NCBI GenBank assembly: GCA_028829895.1
Contig: CM054179.1
Span: 50,303,391 to 50,367,390, forward strand
Direction: 5' to 3'
DNA: 64,000 nt
Origin: Sinotaia quadrata
Taxonomy: Eukaryota > Mollusca > Gastropoda > Architaenioglossa > Viviparidae
The first letter of the stretch is position 1. Each line of letters starts with the position of its first letter. The position numbers and the translations under genes are program-made. Below are positions 12,001 through 23,203 of the stretch, one piece after another. The notes beneath the pieces were generated by a model. It ran no database searches. It worked only from the letters and a program-made list of their open reading frames with translations, and had not been told where the DNA came from.

Positions 12001-12414
12001 TTGCATTGGGCTGAAGTGTGTGTTCAGCAACACTGGAATAATAACCTAGCCTCAAATTTATTTCTGTGGAAATTTTACATTTTCTGTATTTATCTTCAGT
12101 TTTGACGACATTTGTGTTTCAAGTTTGTGAATGGGAACTGTTTTTTAAAAATTGTTTCACTGATTATAAAATTAACTGTGCATAAGGAAACATTAAAATT
12201 TAGTAAAAATAGTAGCTTTTGCTTGATTACATAGTATGCTTGTTTCTTTCATCTATTCTTGGCATTGTTTGTCCCGATTCTCAAACTGTTTTATGTTTGT
12301 TTTTTCCACGTATTCTGGCTGTTTGTTGCTTTTTGTTAGAATCCATTTCTTTAAAATATTTTTTTGGGTGGTGGTGGTGGTGGCGAATAAAATAAACATA
12401 TCGATAGTCTGACT

Positions 12415-12420
12415 CTCTCT

Positions 12421-12454
<34 letters not shown>
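12415..12454. repeat. Compound (TC)n(AC)n microsatellite
   Basis: A CTCT tract runs directly into a CACA tract. A GGT trinucleotide run sits just upstream at about 12,367-12,382. Confidence 0.95.
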
Positions 12455-12605
12455 AAACCCACCCAGCCTAGTTTTTGTGCCTGTATCTAATCTCTACTTC
12501 AGGACATTACGTCAGATTAATAGCTATCTGAGCTTACTGTCATCACGACCTCTTAATGGATGCAGGTGTATGTGTATATGTGATTGAACAGTACTAACCA
12601 CTCAA

Positions 12606-12755
12606 GTGTTCACTTGTCAGTATGATTTTACTGAAAATATTAGTAGTAATTGTTGTCTTAACAGCTTGTCTTTAATAAAGTTCACTTGTCAGTATGTTTT
12701 ACTGAAAATATTAGTAGTAATTGTTGTCTTAACAGCTTGTCTTTAATAAAGTTCT
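12606..12755 (+). repeat. Tandem duplication, period about 75 bp
   Basis: Two almost identical units begin 'gttcacttgtcagtatg' and end 'tgtctttaataaa'. Intron 1 of the Ig gene. Confidence 0.9.
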
Positions 12756-13044
12756 TGTGACGAATAAGTTAGTCTGTTCTCTAATATTAATAATGTTAAT
12801 ACTTCACAATAATAGTCTTCATGATTGAAATTTTAAGTAACGAAATTTCGATATAATAACGAGCCTGATTGAAACTTCCGGTCTTGAAATCGTCATAATA
12901 ACAACGTCCTGATTTTAACTTCACGTGGCGAACACTCCACTACGTTAACGAGCCTTGTTAAAGCTTCCGGTTGCGACAACTTTATTATATGAAGGTTCTT
13001 TCTTAAACCACTTCTTTGTATTACAAATAATATTTTGTTTGCAG

Positions 13045-13383
13045 ATTTTATGTCGACTGATATTTTGGAAGATGTGGAGAACATTAGCATGGTAAAGTGT
13101 GAGGGGAGCTTTGGACCTTTGTTGCAGTCTCTGAACCTATACAGAAAGGCCACCGACGACGTCCTGGTCAGCTACATCTACAACACGAAGGACTGTAAAT
13201 CCCACAGTCAGGGTACTTTATCGTCATGCACTGCTGAAGGCCATGACAACACGTACGTCACTGTGTCCGCCCTCGTGCGTGTACCAGTCGGACAGACTGA
13301 GTACTTTGGCTGCAACATCACGCACACGTCGTCAGACGGAAGGCCGAAAACCGTCACTCACAATATTAATGTCACGAATCTTA
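13045..13383 (+). CDS. Ig-protein gene, coding exon 2 (single Ig-like domain)
   Basis: The exon has 339 nt in phase 1-1, the classic module of a shuffled Ig domain. The acceptor is 'tgtttgcag' (ending 13,044) and the donor GTACGT (13,384). Numbered from the second Met of exon 1, the likely Ig disulphide is Cys49 (MVKCEGSF) to Cys120 (EYFGCNIT), 71 residues apart. The central Trp of canonical Ig folds is missing; a Leu/Val/Tyr-rich strand (DDVLVSYIY) sits there instead. Two further cysteines, Cys81 and Cys92 (KDC..SSC), could form an extra intradomain bridge. N-glycosylation motifs are seen at NIS, NIT and NVT. G+C is clearly higher than in the flanking introns, as expected for coding DNA. It is an Ig-superfamily ectodomain with unknown ligand. 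Confidence 0.85.
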
Positions 13384-13639
13384 GTACGTCATTTTATCCA
13401 CTATTATTTAGTGTGTATGTGTGTGTGTGTGTGGGGTGTTGCTCATTTCATTGAAGACATAATTACTACAAGAAAATATCACTCCAGGTGTAATGCATTT
13501 TAAATGTGCTCAGGGCTGTCTGTTTACAAAGAATATAAAAAATCAGAAACAATACATAGAATACCACTCTTCATTGTTAACAACACTATACTTTACAAAC
13601 ATGTCACGGTACTCAAGGTAAACTCATTCTTTTCTTTAC

Positions 13640-15335
13640 AATAGACAGTTTGTTGTATATAAAACTAAAGACGTTAAATAGACAGTTTGTTGTATATAAA
13701 ACTAAAGACGTTAAATAGGCTGGTTGCTGTTAAGCTACTGACATTAAGTAGTTTTAGGCTGTTTATTGTGTGTAATCAAAAGACGTAAGTAGTTACAAGA
13801 TGTTTGTTGTAAGCTGCAGACGATAATTAGTTACTGGCGGTTTATTGTTTATTGACGCTAAATAATTACAGGTTATTTATTGTAAGCTGCAAACGTTAAG
13901 TAGTTACATGCTCTTTGTTGTAAGCTATCTATAGACGTTTACTAGTTACGGGATGTTTGTTCTAAGCTGCAAAAAAGTTAGTTGTAGACTGTTGTAAGCT
14001 ATCTATAGACATTAAGTAGTTACAGACTGTGTGTTGTAAGCTATCGCTAAGTAGCTATATGCTGTTTATTGTAAGCTGCAAACGTTAAGTAGTTACAGGC
14101 TGTTTGTTGTAAGCTGTCTATAGACATTAAGTAGTTACAGACTGTTTGATGTAAGCTGTCTATAGACGTTAAGTAGTTACAGACTGTTTGATGTAAGCTG
14201 TCTATAGACGTTAAGTAGTTACAGACTGTTTGATGTAAGCTGTCTATAGACGTTAAGTAGTTACAGACCGTTTGTTGTAAGCTGCAATCGTAAAGTAAAT
14301 ACATGCTGTTTAATGTAAGCAGCAAACGTTAAGAGGTTACTGGTTGTTTATTGTATGCTAGTTATCAACGTTAAGTAATTATAGGTTGCTTTTTGTAAGC
14401 TGCAAACGTTAAGTAGTTACGGACTGTTTATTGACATTTAGTAGTTACATTGACATTAAGTAGTTACAGGCTGTTTGTTGTAAGCTATCTGTTGACATTA
14501 AGTAGTTACAGGCTGTTTGATGTAAGCAGAAAACGTTACGTAGTTAGTGGCTGTTTATTGCAAACTATCTATCGACGTTAAGTAATTATAGGCTGCTTGT
14601 TGTAAGCTATCTAAAACAGTTAAAGGATGTTTGTTGTAGCAAACGTTAAGTAGTTACAAGCTGTTCATTTTAAGTTACAAACGTTAAGTAGTTACAGATT
14701 GTTTGTTGTAAACTCCATGTGCTAAGTAGTTACAGATATTGCTTGTTGTAAGTTAACAATAGAGGTTAACTAGTTATTGGCTGTTTGTTGTAATCTATAG
14801 ACGTTAAGTACCTACAGACTGTTGGTTGTAAACTATAGACGTTAAGTCGTTACAGACTGTTGGTTGTAAACTATAGACGTTAAGTCGTTACAGACTCTTG
14901 GTTGTAAGCAATAGACTTTAAGTCGTTACAGACTGTTGGTTATAAACTATATAGTATAGACGTTAAGTCGTTACAGGCTGTTGGTTGTAAGCTATAGATG
15001 TTAAGTAGTTACAGGCTGTTTGTTGTAAGCTATAGACGTCAAGTAGTTACATACTGTTTGATGTAAGCTATAGCTGTTAAGTAGTTACAGAATGTTAGTT
15101 GTAAGCTACAGACGTTAAGAAGTTACATACTGTTTGTTGTAAGCTATAGATGTTAAGTACCTATGTTGTAAGCTACAGACGTTAAATAGTTACATACTGT
15201 TTGTTGTAAGTAATAGATGCTAAGTACCTATGTTGTAAGCTACAGACGTTAAGTAGTTACATACTGTTTGTTGTAAGCTATAGATGTTAAGTACCTACGT
15301 TGTAAACTACAGACGTTAAGTAGTTACAGCCTTGC
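13640..15335 (+). repeat. Large degenerate minisatellite, unit about 40-45 bp, about 40 copies
   Basis: The unit reads roughly 'gacgttaagtagttacag' then 'ctgtttgttgtaagctatctata'. It fills most of Ig-gene intron 2 (13,384-15,379). Subfamilies are visible: a block near 14,100-14,270 with nearly identical units, a 'cgttaca..gactgttgg' variant near 14,820-14,960, and a longer two-step unit near 15,110-15,320. Short open frames here come from the periodicity. Confidence 0.95.
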
Positions 15336-15379
15336 AATAAAGAAGTCACTTTGAATGACTTACTTGGACTTTAATGCAG

Positions 15380-15427
15380 GAACGATAGTTGCATCAAAGA
15401 AGATTACAGCTTTAAATACAAAATCAG
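15380..15427 (+). CDS. Ig-protein gene, candidate small coding exon 3 (stalk)
   Basis: Forty-eight nucleotides bounded by 'taatgcag' and a strong cag|GTGAGT donor, in phase 1-1, so it can be included or skipped without shifting the frame. It would encode 16 residues (RTIVASKKITALNTKS) linking the Ig domain to the membrane exon. It lies directly after the minisatellite. The call rests on the splice sites and phase fit alone; it could be a cassette exon. Confidence 0.55.
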
Positions 15428-16117
15428 GTGAGTCAATTTTTATTTCCTCGGAAGTAATGTTAAGACTTTCCATTTTTACGAACTCAGATTTAATTGCTCT
15501 TTAGACCTTTAAAGAGGGCCTTAAAACATGGTATTTCAGCTACAGCTCTCTTTCGTTGTATTTCTATTTTCTTTTTGTTTCTTATCTTATCAATTTTCAA
15601 TGTGTTGTTTTATTTTCTTGACATCTTATCTCTCTCAATTTTCAATGTGTTGTTTTGTTTCCTGTATAAAAATATATCTGTATTTTATTAATAATGTCAA
15701 GTCGGTGTTTTAATTTTACTTTATTTATTTCATATCGCCATGCGTTTAAAGCTTATTTTAAAACTGGGCGTTCTGAAAAGTCACTATTGTTAATAATCTT
15801 CTTCTTTATTTTATTTTTATTTTTAAGTTTATGGTTACATTTTGTGCGCGGCCCCATTTTCAGTATGAGGTGCCATGGTTCTTACAATTAATTATGCCTA
15901 AACTACATTAAGACTCACCTCTGCACGTTGATGACAGACATCATTGATTTCCAAAATCAATATCATAGAATCATTCCTGTCATTTAATATTATTTTCTCC
16001 AAAGAACTGGGACAATAGTCCCACCATGATTATCTTTCTAACAGCATTTCCTACAATCATTTTATTTATTGTGGGTCTGCTATTTATTTTAACAGTTATT
16101 TTCTTCACTGTCGCCAG

Positions 16118-16228
16118 TTGATGCTGAGATGTCATTATCGTGTGCATCAGACACAACCATTTTAGTCTTCCTCGTCATCTTCATCATCACTTCAGTCATC
16201 CTTGCCCTGCTGCTTTTGAGATCGAAAG
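16118..16228 (+). CDS. Ig-protein gene, coding exon 4 (transmembrane segment)
   Basis: The exon has 111 nt in phase 1-1, after a pyrimidine-rich acceptor (cttcactgtcgccag) and before the donor GTTTGT. It encodes a short juxtamembrane piece (VDAEMSLSCASDTT) followed by a hydrophobic helix, ILVFLVIFIITSVILALLLL, and a basic stop-transfer RSK. With the signal peptide of exon 1 this sets a type I orientation: Ig domain outside, tail inside. Confidence 0.85.
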
Positions 16229-16474
16229 GTTTGTTATATAGTGGTGCTCACATTTCATGAGATGTAGTGATTATTTTTAGATCGAAAGATACACTTTCTT
16301 ATGCCTATGACTTTAGCTATAAAGTGAGCACGTGGCTATTAGCTAAATACATAATTTTATCTCACGTCATCTTATCTCAGAAGGTCATCTCAACAATAAA
16401 TTATCTTAATTAGATCATGTGTTATTGCCAGTTACTAATATAAATTTCATCTTTCTTATGTTTCATTTCAAAAG

Positions 16475-16641
16475 AGCTTTGCAAGAAATGGCACTGCAGC
16501 CCAGACAAAGAAGAAGAAAATGTAAGTGAAGCAGAGAATCTCAACGAAGCAGAAAAGGATCCACACTCTTGGAGAAGTCAGAACTCAAACCATCCAAATA
16601 CGGAATCAGACAAGAAAGAAAATGGTAGTATGGCAGAGTAA
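16475..16641 (+). CDS. Ig-protein gene, coding exon 5 (cytoplasmic tail and stop)
   Basis: The acceptor is 'tttcaaaag' (ending 16,474). The frame continues from exon 4 in phase 1. The 55-residue tail starts ELCKKWHCSPDKEEENVSEA, is rich in Glu, Asn, Ser and Lys, and ends KKENGSMAE with TAA at 16,639-16,641. Two membrane-proximal cysteines might be lipidated. No ITAM, ITIM or kinase motif was seen. The last codons and the stop coincide with the 5' edge of family A repeat copy A5: 'tatggcagagtaaatttgc' here corresponds to 'tatggcggggtaatttgcc' in copy A3. The gene therefore seems to take its stop codon and 3'UTR start from a mobile repeat. A GTAGTA at 16,625 could be an alternative donor in phase 1 that skips GSMAE and the stop. 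Confidence 0.8.
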
Positions 16642-17560
16642 ATTTGCATATCACTATTTCTAGACTTAATTGTTATATAAATTGTCGAAGTGTCCCGACT
16701 TTGGGTACTTCTTATGATGCTATATTTGTAAGTGACTGAGTTGGAGTAAACAACTCGAGTTGAGAATATGCTAGAAATTGCTGACAGCAATCCAAACCAG
16801 TTCCAACTGGGTGAGTAGTTTTTATTATCCAAAGTGTAAGATTTATGAGAATGAGACCACCAATGGGCTGAGATCAAAAGTTTACATGATATAGAGAATT
16901 CCATTATTTAATCTCTTGAATTTGGTGTGGCAAGACATATGGCCTTGAAAGGAGCTGTTAGCATAATGTGAGTTAACTGACTGATTGAGAGAGAATGGAC
17001 TTTTCGTACATTTTGCAAGTGATATATTATACTTGTGTTTTAAGTAGAGATGTATTATGTGAGTACACTATTATTTCTGCAAATTGTGAATTATAATGCT
17101 TATATGTGATATGCTAAACAGTTGACATTGGTTCACCTGCTCATAAAACTATTATGCTCTATTTATTGTGTTGCATGCATGTATCAGGCGAATAAATACA
17201 GGAAACAGTATTCAATTTGAAACTTGAATGTAAGAAAGAATGGAGTTAAAAAGATTAAACTGGAAACTTATTGTTGCTCCATGATTATTTTTACATTGAA
17301 AAAGCAGCCTTTCCTTGTTTTATTTAAATCTACTCGTTCACTGATTACAGACTGCTACAACCATGGTAGACGTGAGAGGTGTATGCTGCAGTGTAAGGAA
17401 TACATTGCACTCGGTTGATGTATGGTGAGAAAAATGAGTTGTGTATGCTGGAGAATTATTAATAACAAATTATGATTTACACCACCTGAATTAGTTATGG
17501 ATAATTAATTAATTAATAATAATAACCATTAATTAAGTGGTGTTAGCATCACAGGTGTTC
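16628..17560 (+). repeat. Family A repeat, internally deleted (copy A5)
   Basis: Carries the 5' blocks ('taattgttatataaattgtc', 'atgggctgagatcaaaa', 'gagagagaatggactt'), the middle block around 'gaatgtaagaaagaatggag', then jumps to the 3' end ('ggagaattattaataac', 'ttagttatggat', 'aaccattaattaagtggtg'). Comparison with copy A6 shows that the portion matching about 18,030-18,690 is missing here. Confidence 0.85.
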
Positions 17561-17569
17561 TCATTGTTC

Positions 17570-18830
17570 GTAAACAGGAAGGGACTGATATGTTTAATTG
17601 CATTTTATGTAGAGATGTATTATATGAGTAGACTATTATTTCTACAAAATGTGAACTATGATGCTTAAATGTAGTATGCTAAATATTTGACATTGTTTCT
17701 AGTGAACCTGTTCATAAACTATTATACTGTATTTATTCACATGTGTGCATGTAGCAGACTAATAAATAAAGATGCAGGAAACTGCAAGTTGAGACTTGAA
17801 TGTAAGAAAGAATGGAGTTAAAAGTGAATAAACTGGAAACTTAATGTTTGTTCCCTGATTATATTTTACAGGTAAAAACAACCTTTCCTTGTTTATCTTA
17901 ATCTCGTGGTTTACTGATTATAATTATAAACTGCTATTACTGTGGTGGATGCGAGAGGTATCTACCTCACTATGCATGTAAGGAATACACTGCACTCCGT
18001 TGATGTATGGTGGCAACGTGTGCAGACTACATTAAGCAATTTCTGGTACAAGGATGTTACTGGTAATTGCTACAAATTTTGTTCTGATTGAGGGAGCTAA
18101 TATGGCGAAGGAGTATCCAGGTTAGCCTTGAGAGAATAGCAGCTCATCAGTGCTCTAAAACATGAGAAGGGAAGCACATGCAATTGTCAGTAATAACGTA
18201 AACAATAAATGTTTGGCTTTGTTACGAAACTTCACCGTAGGCCTACAAGGTTACGTAAAAACCATTATCACTTATCTCTAATAACTCCATTTCTGTTCTC
18301 TGATTAGAACTATCTTGTAATATGTTTTCACACTAATCTATTGAATTGTATGTTAGGATACAAGACTGTATAGATATTAAAATTATTTGAATGTGGTTTT
18401 GTGGAAATATTGATGTCAAGTAATCTTTTTCATTGTAATTTTTACAGTTAAATTTAATTGTTGATTTAATACATTTATTGACTATCCTACACATATTGAT
18501 AACCTTATATTGGAGAAGAAAGTGGGTGAAGGGGGGCTCGCTAAATATAGATTAAAAGACGGGGTTTTCTTCTCTTTTAGTAAGAAGTTTTCCATCTACT
18601 GAAATATTGTGTGACGGTAAACGTTTGTCTGATGTGGAAGAGAAAACGTTTACAGCGCCCACATATCCGCCAAGTGAGAGAGAGAGGAGTGGTGTCTTCT
18701 GGAGAATTATTAATAACATAAACTAAGATTCTCACACTTGTAATTAGTTATGGATGATTAATTAATAATCATGCGAGCTACATCATAAAATCATAACCAT
18801 TAACTACGTGGCGTTGGCGTCATAGGTAGG
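17570..18830 (+). repeat. Family A repeat, middle and 3' parts (copy A6)
   Basis: Starts in the 'attttatgtagagatgtatta' block and runs on through 'actgcactccgttgatgtatgg'. A unique-to-this-copy middle (18,030-18,340) follows, then 'atgtggttttgtggaaatattgatgtcaa', a run of G near 18,530 and 'atatccgccaagtgag'. It ends near 'accattaactacgtggcg'. The segment 18,340-18,770 matches the reverse complement of 57,190-57,620. No long open frame exists, so the element is non-autonomous. Confidence 0.85.
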
Positions 18831-18839
18831 TACATGGAG

Positions 18840-19224
18840 ACAACCGCACACCTCTCTTTAGGGGAGATCATCACCTTTCCTGGGAATACGTCACACATTA
18901 ACACAAACACATCGTTGTAAGGGGAAAGAAACTCTATTCAGACGGAAAAGAGTTAAATTCAGGTAAGATTTGTTTGACAAAAATGAACTATATAAGTGAA
19001 TACGTATTTAGTAACAGTGTTCGTCGATTTAAAAACCATTCAAAATCATTTTCTTTAACTTGTTCGTAGATGATTGTGATCGTCCAGAAAGTTTCGATCA
19101 AGTTTATTTTTTAATTCATTCCCTTTAATTTCGAGAGATGTAGGTCATGCATTTCCACTTTGACGTCAGTCGTTAGGTCAACAGTAAAGAAATATTGTCA
19201 ATAATTTTTAATTTGCATCCACTT
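18840..19224. other. No gene recognised
   Basis: Unique-looking sequence between repeat copy A6 and the 40-bp minisatellite. A cag|GTAAGA donor-like site is present at about 18,962, but I found no exon to go with it. Confidence 0.35.
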
Positions 19225-19520
19225 AGCACGAGCTACATCAGTCAGTTTTGTACCCGTTTTTAATAAGCACGAGCTACATCAGTCAGTTTTGTACCCGTTT
19301 TTAATAAGCACGAGCTACATCAGTCAGTTTGTACCCGTTTTTAATAAGCACGAGCTACATCAGTCAGTTTGTACCCGTTTTTAATAAGTACGAGCTACAT
19401 CAGTCAGTTTGTACCCGTTTTTAATAAGCACGAGCTACATCAGATAGTTTGTACCTGTTTTTAATAAGAATGAGCTACATCAATCAGTTTTTTACCCGCT
19501 TCCAGTGAGTGCGAGCTCTA
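19225..19520 (+). repeat. Minisatellite, unit about 40 bp, eight copies
   Basis: Unit 'agcacgagctacatcagtca' plus 'gtttgtacccgtttttaata'. Copies start near 19,225, 19,266, 19,307, 19,347, 19,387, 19,427 and 19,467, with a decayed one near 19,507. Confidence 0.95.
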
Positions 19521-20069
19521 TCAGTTTCTGAAGAAGAGCAGATTATTTAATAGTAAGGGATGTGTGGTCACTTCATTTTGTGTTTTATTTTTAAAAGTCT
19601 ATGTTTATTTTTCTTGCTAAAGAACTTTTGTCATATTTATTGCTGAAGAAATGGCGATTTTGATGACCAATCACTCTTGTATAGACTATTTAAATATTCT
19701 ATTGTTTGTGATTCTTTACATTCTGTGTGTGTGTGATTATTTACAATGGAGAGTTTGTAATTATGTACATGCAGTGCGTGAATTTTTTTTTAAATGCAGT
19801 GCATTGTTCTTTATAGGCAATGTGTCTGATTCTTTACATGAAATGTGTACCCTGATTCTTTATATGCAGTATGTGTGATGTTTTACAAGCAATGTGTGCA
19901 AATTACATGTATATAAACTCAAAAGGCATATCCAATCAAGATATTGTGTCACTTATTTAATACTGGAACTGGTTATTATTGCTGAATATATTCTCTTTCT
20001 TTTTCCCTATTTATTGTAAATGTGTCATTATAATATCAATATAATTAATATACAAACACCTAAGTATTA

Positions 20070-20096
20070 GATAAATAGATAGATAGATAGATAGAT
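20070..20096. repeat. (ATAG)n microsatellite
   Basis: About six ATAG units. Confidence 0.95.
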
Positions 20097-20180
20097 TATG
20101 TAGATGTGCGGTTGTGTTAATTTTTAATTTGATCCTAGTTAACCATTAAGAACACAGTTTTTATCCTTTTTCATATACAG

Positions 20181-20218
20181 CGTCTACTGGTTGGCCTGGC
20201 GAGCACTATACACGATGA
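20181..20218 (+). CDS. Possible alternative terminal exon of the Ig-protein gene
   Basis: A clean acceptor (ttttcatatacag, ending 20,180) precedes a stretch richer in G+C than its surroundings. In phase 1, which fits the alternative donor at 16,625 or the exon-4 donor at 16,229, it would add ASTGWPGEHYTR and stop at 20,216-20,218. In phase 0 the frame stays open for 35 codons. Sequence to about 21,600, where an AATAAA occurs, could then be its 3'UTR. This is a motif-based guess; no homology supports it. Confidence 0.22.
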
Positions 20219-21730
20219 AGACATCTCGCTAGAGAGGGTTTCTCATGTAATTCTTTCAAACTGGAGTCAGACGGCGTACTTACAGTAGTAGCTGGCAGTC
20301 TTTGATTCACAGAACGTTACGGATTCAGTACAAACCCAAATTAATCGTCAGAGTAAATATTGATGACGTCAGAAGGAGCACTTAGTTCGTGCCACTCAGT
20401 GTTAAGAAAACGGGGGAATGGTCTTGACCTTCAAGAGTCTTTGCACCAAGGTCACTTGACATCCATCGCATAATATATTTTAATTAGGTGTAAGGAAATC
20501 AAAGTGTTCAATCAACTCCCTTGGACACAATATCTAAGTGGTAAGACGAAAGAACTCAATTCGTTCAATATAATAAAAACTCATTGAAGAAGACAGTCAA
20601 GAAAACCTTGTTTGAAAATTGTGTATATATCAGTCAGTGAATTCAGCATTATCACAGTGCAATTATTTGTTCACCATCAGTCAGTGAATTCAGCATTATC
20701 ACAGTGCAATTATTTGTTAGCCATCAGCCAGTGAATTCAGCATTGTCACAGTGCAATTATTTGTTAGCCATCAGCCACTTGATATTACACAGCATGTGTG
20801 AAGAAATTTGAAATTGGGGCTGTATCCTTCAGACCAACATTTATCCTCTCAACTTTGAGCAATGTAGATACGGACTTCTTACTTTCTTTGACAAACTATA
20901 ATTTGCTTATAGTAAGTAAATTAGACAGGAGGAGTTCAAGTCAAGGTTTCAAGACAAAGCCATGAGCTCCATGTACTGTGGGGATTTTTTCCCCCTGATC
21001 TTACCTGACAATGCAATATTCTGAATTTATTCAGGTGATCTGCAAGAGACCATTCATTTCTTTCTTTTGGGTCAACAGACATTGACTTTTAGTAATATCT
21101 ATGATACTTTCAGTGTGTGCACTGCAAAGTTATCATTATTTTCACCCACAAACTATTACTATGGGGCCATTCATCTGCAAATTGTTTTTTTGACATTTGG
21201 ACAACTATATGTTTTAAGCAGTCAGCAGTCCACAATTGAAATTATGATGCATGCACTTACCTTTATATTATACTAAATCAGTAAATGCCAGAGTTATTAT
21301 TCATGACATATTTAAGTTTGAAATCATTTGAGTCTCCTTTTGCAGAAGAGTGACACCCATGCAAGAGTCCAAGTTTGATAACTTGCAACTTTATTTGCTG
21401 CTTGATTTTATTTTGATTTGTTCAAGTCTTTTTTGTTGTCAGTATATGGTGACACTTTTTGTGCGCATGATGTCAGTGTCATGCAAAAGTTTAATATATC
21501 CAACTGACTGCAGGCAGGCTGTCCCCAACTGATTAGGTAGAGCCAGATCTAACCCCTGGTCTACCCTGCATTCTTGACTACATTTTAGATATATTTACTG
21601 AAAATAAATTTTAAAACACTCCAATATATGTCCTCTGATAATTAAATTAATCATTTTAAACTTCTATTAATAAAACTATAATTGTTACAGATATTAATGG
21701 AAATATAATTTTAAACTTTTATTGCAAATA
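20219..21730 (+). other. Gene-free stretch, possibly 3'UTR of a plus-strand transcript
   Basis: Mostly unique sequence with moderate G+C at its left end, the 47-bp repeat at 20,631-20,771 and an AATAAA near 21,603. No protein-coding exon could be supported. Confidence 0.3.
20631..20771 (+). repeat. Minisatellite, 47-bp unit, three copies
   Basis: Units start at 20,631, 20,678 and 20,725 with 'cagtcagtgaattcagcatt' (cagcca in the third) and are almost identical. Confidence 0.95.
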
Positions 21731-21731
21731 T

Positions 21732-21945
21732 ATGTGATTGTGTGATATATCTGATAATGGAAATGTGATTGTGTGATAATCATGGAAATGAATGTGATTG
21801 TGTGAAACAAATGCAAATGGAAATGTATGTGATTGTGTGATACACATGCGAATGGAAATGTATGTGATTGTGTGATACATGTGTAAATGTATGTGATTGT
21901 GTGATATGTGTGTAAATGTAGGTGATTGTGTGATAACATACAAAT
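21732..21945 (+). repeat. Minisatellite around 'atgtgattgtgtgata', about seven copies
   Basis: Units of about 25-38 bp alternate 'atgtgattgtgtgata' with variable 'aatggaaatg' spacers. Overlapping minus-strand frames rich in His/Thr/Ile are repeat by-products. Confidence 0.9.
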
Positions 21946-22169
21946 GGAAATACATTTATTACACTTTTTAATGGAAATATACGACATCTTCTACATTTAT
22001 TGCTGGAAACATTTTTTTTTACATGGATTAATGATAATATATTTTTACATATATTATGTTTCCTTAAATCAGTGCATTACTTACTTCACTTTTTAACTAA
22101 TGAAAGTGTTGTATATAATTTTTAAGTGGTATATGTATATATATAACAACAACATATGATGTTTCTACC

Positions 22170-22175
22170 TTTATT
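22170..22175 (-). terminator. Candidate poly(A) signal of the NCAM/Fas2-like gene
   Basis: AATAAA on the minus strand (TTTATT on plus), followed in sense about 20 nt later by a GU-rich stretch ('tgttgttgtt'). This is the classic layout of a metazoan cleavage site, and it coincides with the change in strand composition. Confidence 0.45.
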
Positions 22176-22749
22176 TTTCACATCAACATATACACTAAAA
22201 AGTCAGTTAAAATTCAAAATTTACAAAGAAAAAAGACACATAGAATAAAGGAATAAAAGATGTAATAACATTGCTTGTATTCCTAAACAATAACCTGACA
22301 TCTCAATACAAAATCCAGATGATAGCAGGAACAAATTCATGTAAAGAGTAAGCAACTCAAAACACACTACTGTTAAGTCACCTGACAAATTTCAGTGAAG
22401 AATGTTAGAGTTCAAGTATAATAAATTAACAAATTCCAGTCCTATGCCACAAATATAATTTGTTTATGTGTATATCCTAATATTTTTATGCCTTATGAGT
22501 ACTGTTATTTTAAATTGTAAAACTCATATACATTTATTAATCTGCACTATATTTCGTTTCTTCTATGAAACATTTTTCTACTTCCTAATAGCTTTTCTTG
22601 TTGATTGTTGTACTGATATGGACTTTTGATGGCCCCACTTAACATGGCATTCAATTTTGTTTCATTATTATCCAAGATAGATTACTCATGTCACTGTCAT
22701 CACTGTTTAAGCATAGTCTGCAGTGGAAGGTACAGAGAAAGAAACTTTG

Positions 22750-23203
22750 CAAGGCCTACAAGATAACTTAGATAATTTCAATAGTGTCTTGCCTACAGGA
22801 TAGCTTGGATAAATTGCAATAATGTCTTGCCTACAGGATAGCTTGGATAAATTGCAATAGTGTCTTGCCTACAGGATAGCTTGGATAAATTGCAATAATG
22901 TCTTGCCTACAGGATAGCTTGGATAAATTGCTATAATGTCTTGCCTACAGGATAGCTTGGATAAATTGCAATAATGTTTTGCCTACAGGATAGCTTGGAT
23001 AAATTACAATAATGTCTTGCCTACAGGATAGCTTGGATAAATTGCAATAATGTCTTGCCTACAGGATAGCTTGGATAAATTGCAATAGTGTCTTGCCTAC
23101 AGGATAGCTTGGATAAATTGCAATAGTGTCTTGCCTACAGGATAGCTTGGATAAATTACAATAATGTCTTGCCTACAGGATAGCTTGGATAAATTGCAGT
23201 ACT
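22750..23203 (+). repeat. Minisatellite, 38-bp unit, about 12 copies
   Basis: Unit 'gtcttgcctacaggatagct' plus 'tggataaattgcaataat'. Eleven near-identical copies run from 22,786 with one decayed copy before them. Each has the 8-bp palindrome ATTGCAAT or a one-base variant. Confidence 0.95.

Noticed and set aside
14047..14325. 92-codon minus-strand frame with repeated CNYLTSIDSLHQTV
   Set aside because: It only reflects homogenised units of the intron-2 minisatellite.
16578..16904. 108-codon minus-strand frame
   Set aside because: It is antisense to Ig-gene exon 5 and to the family A repeat.
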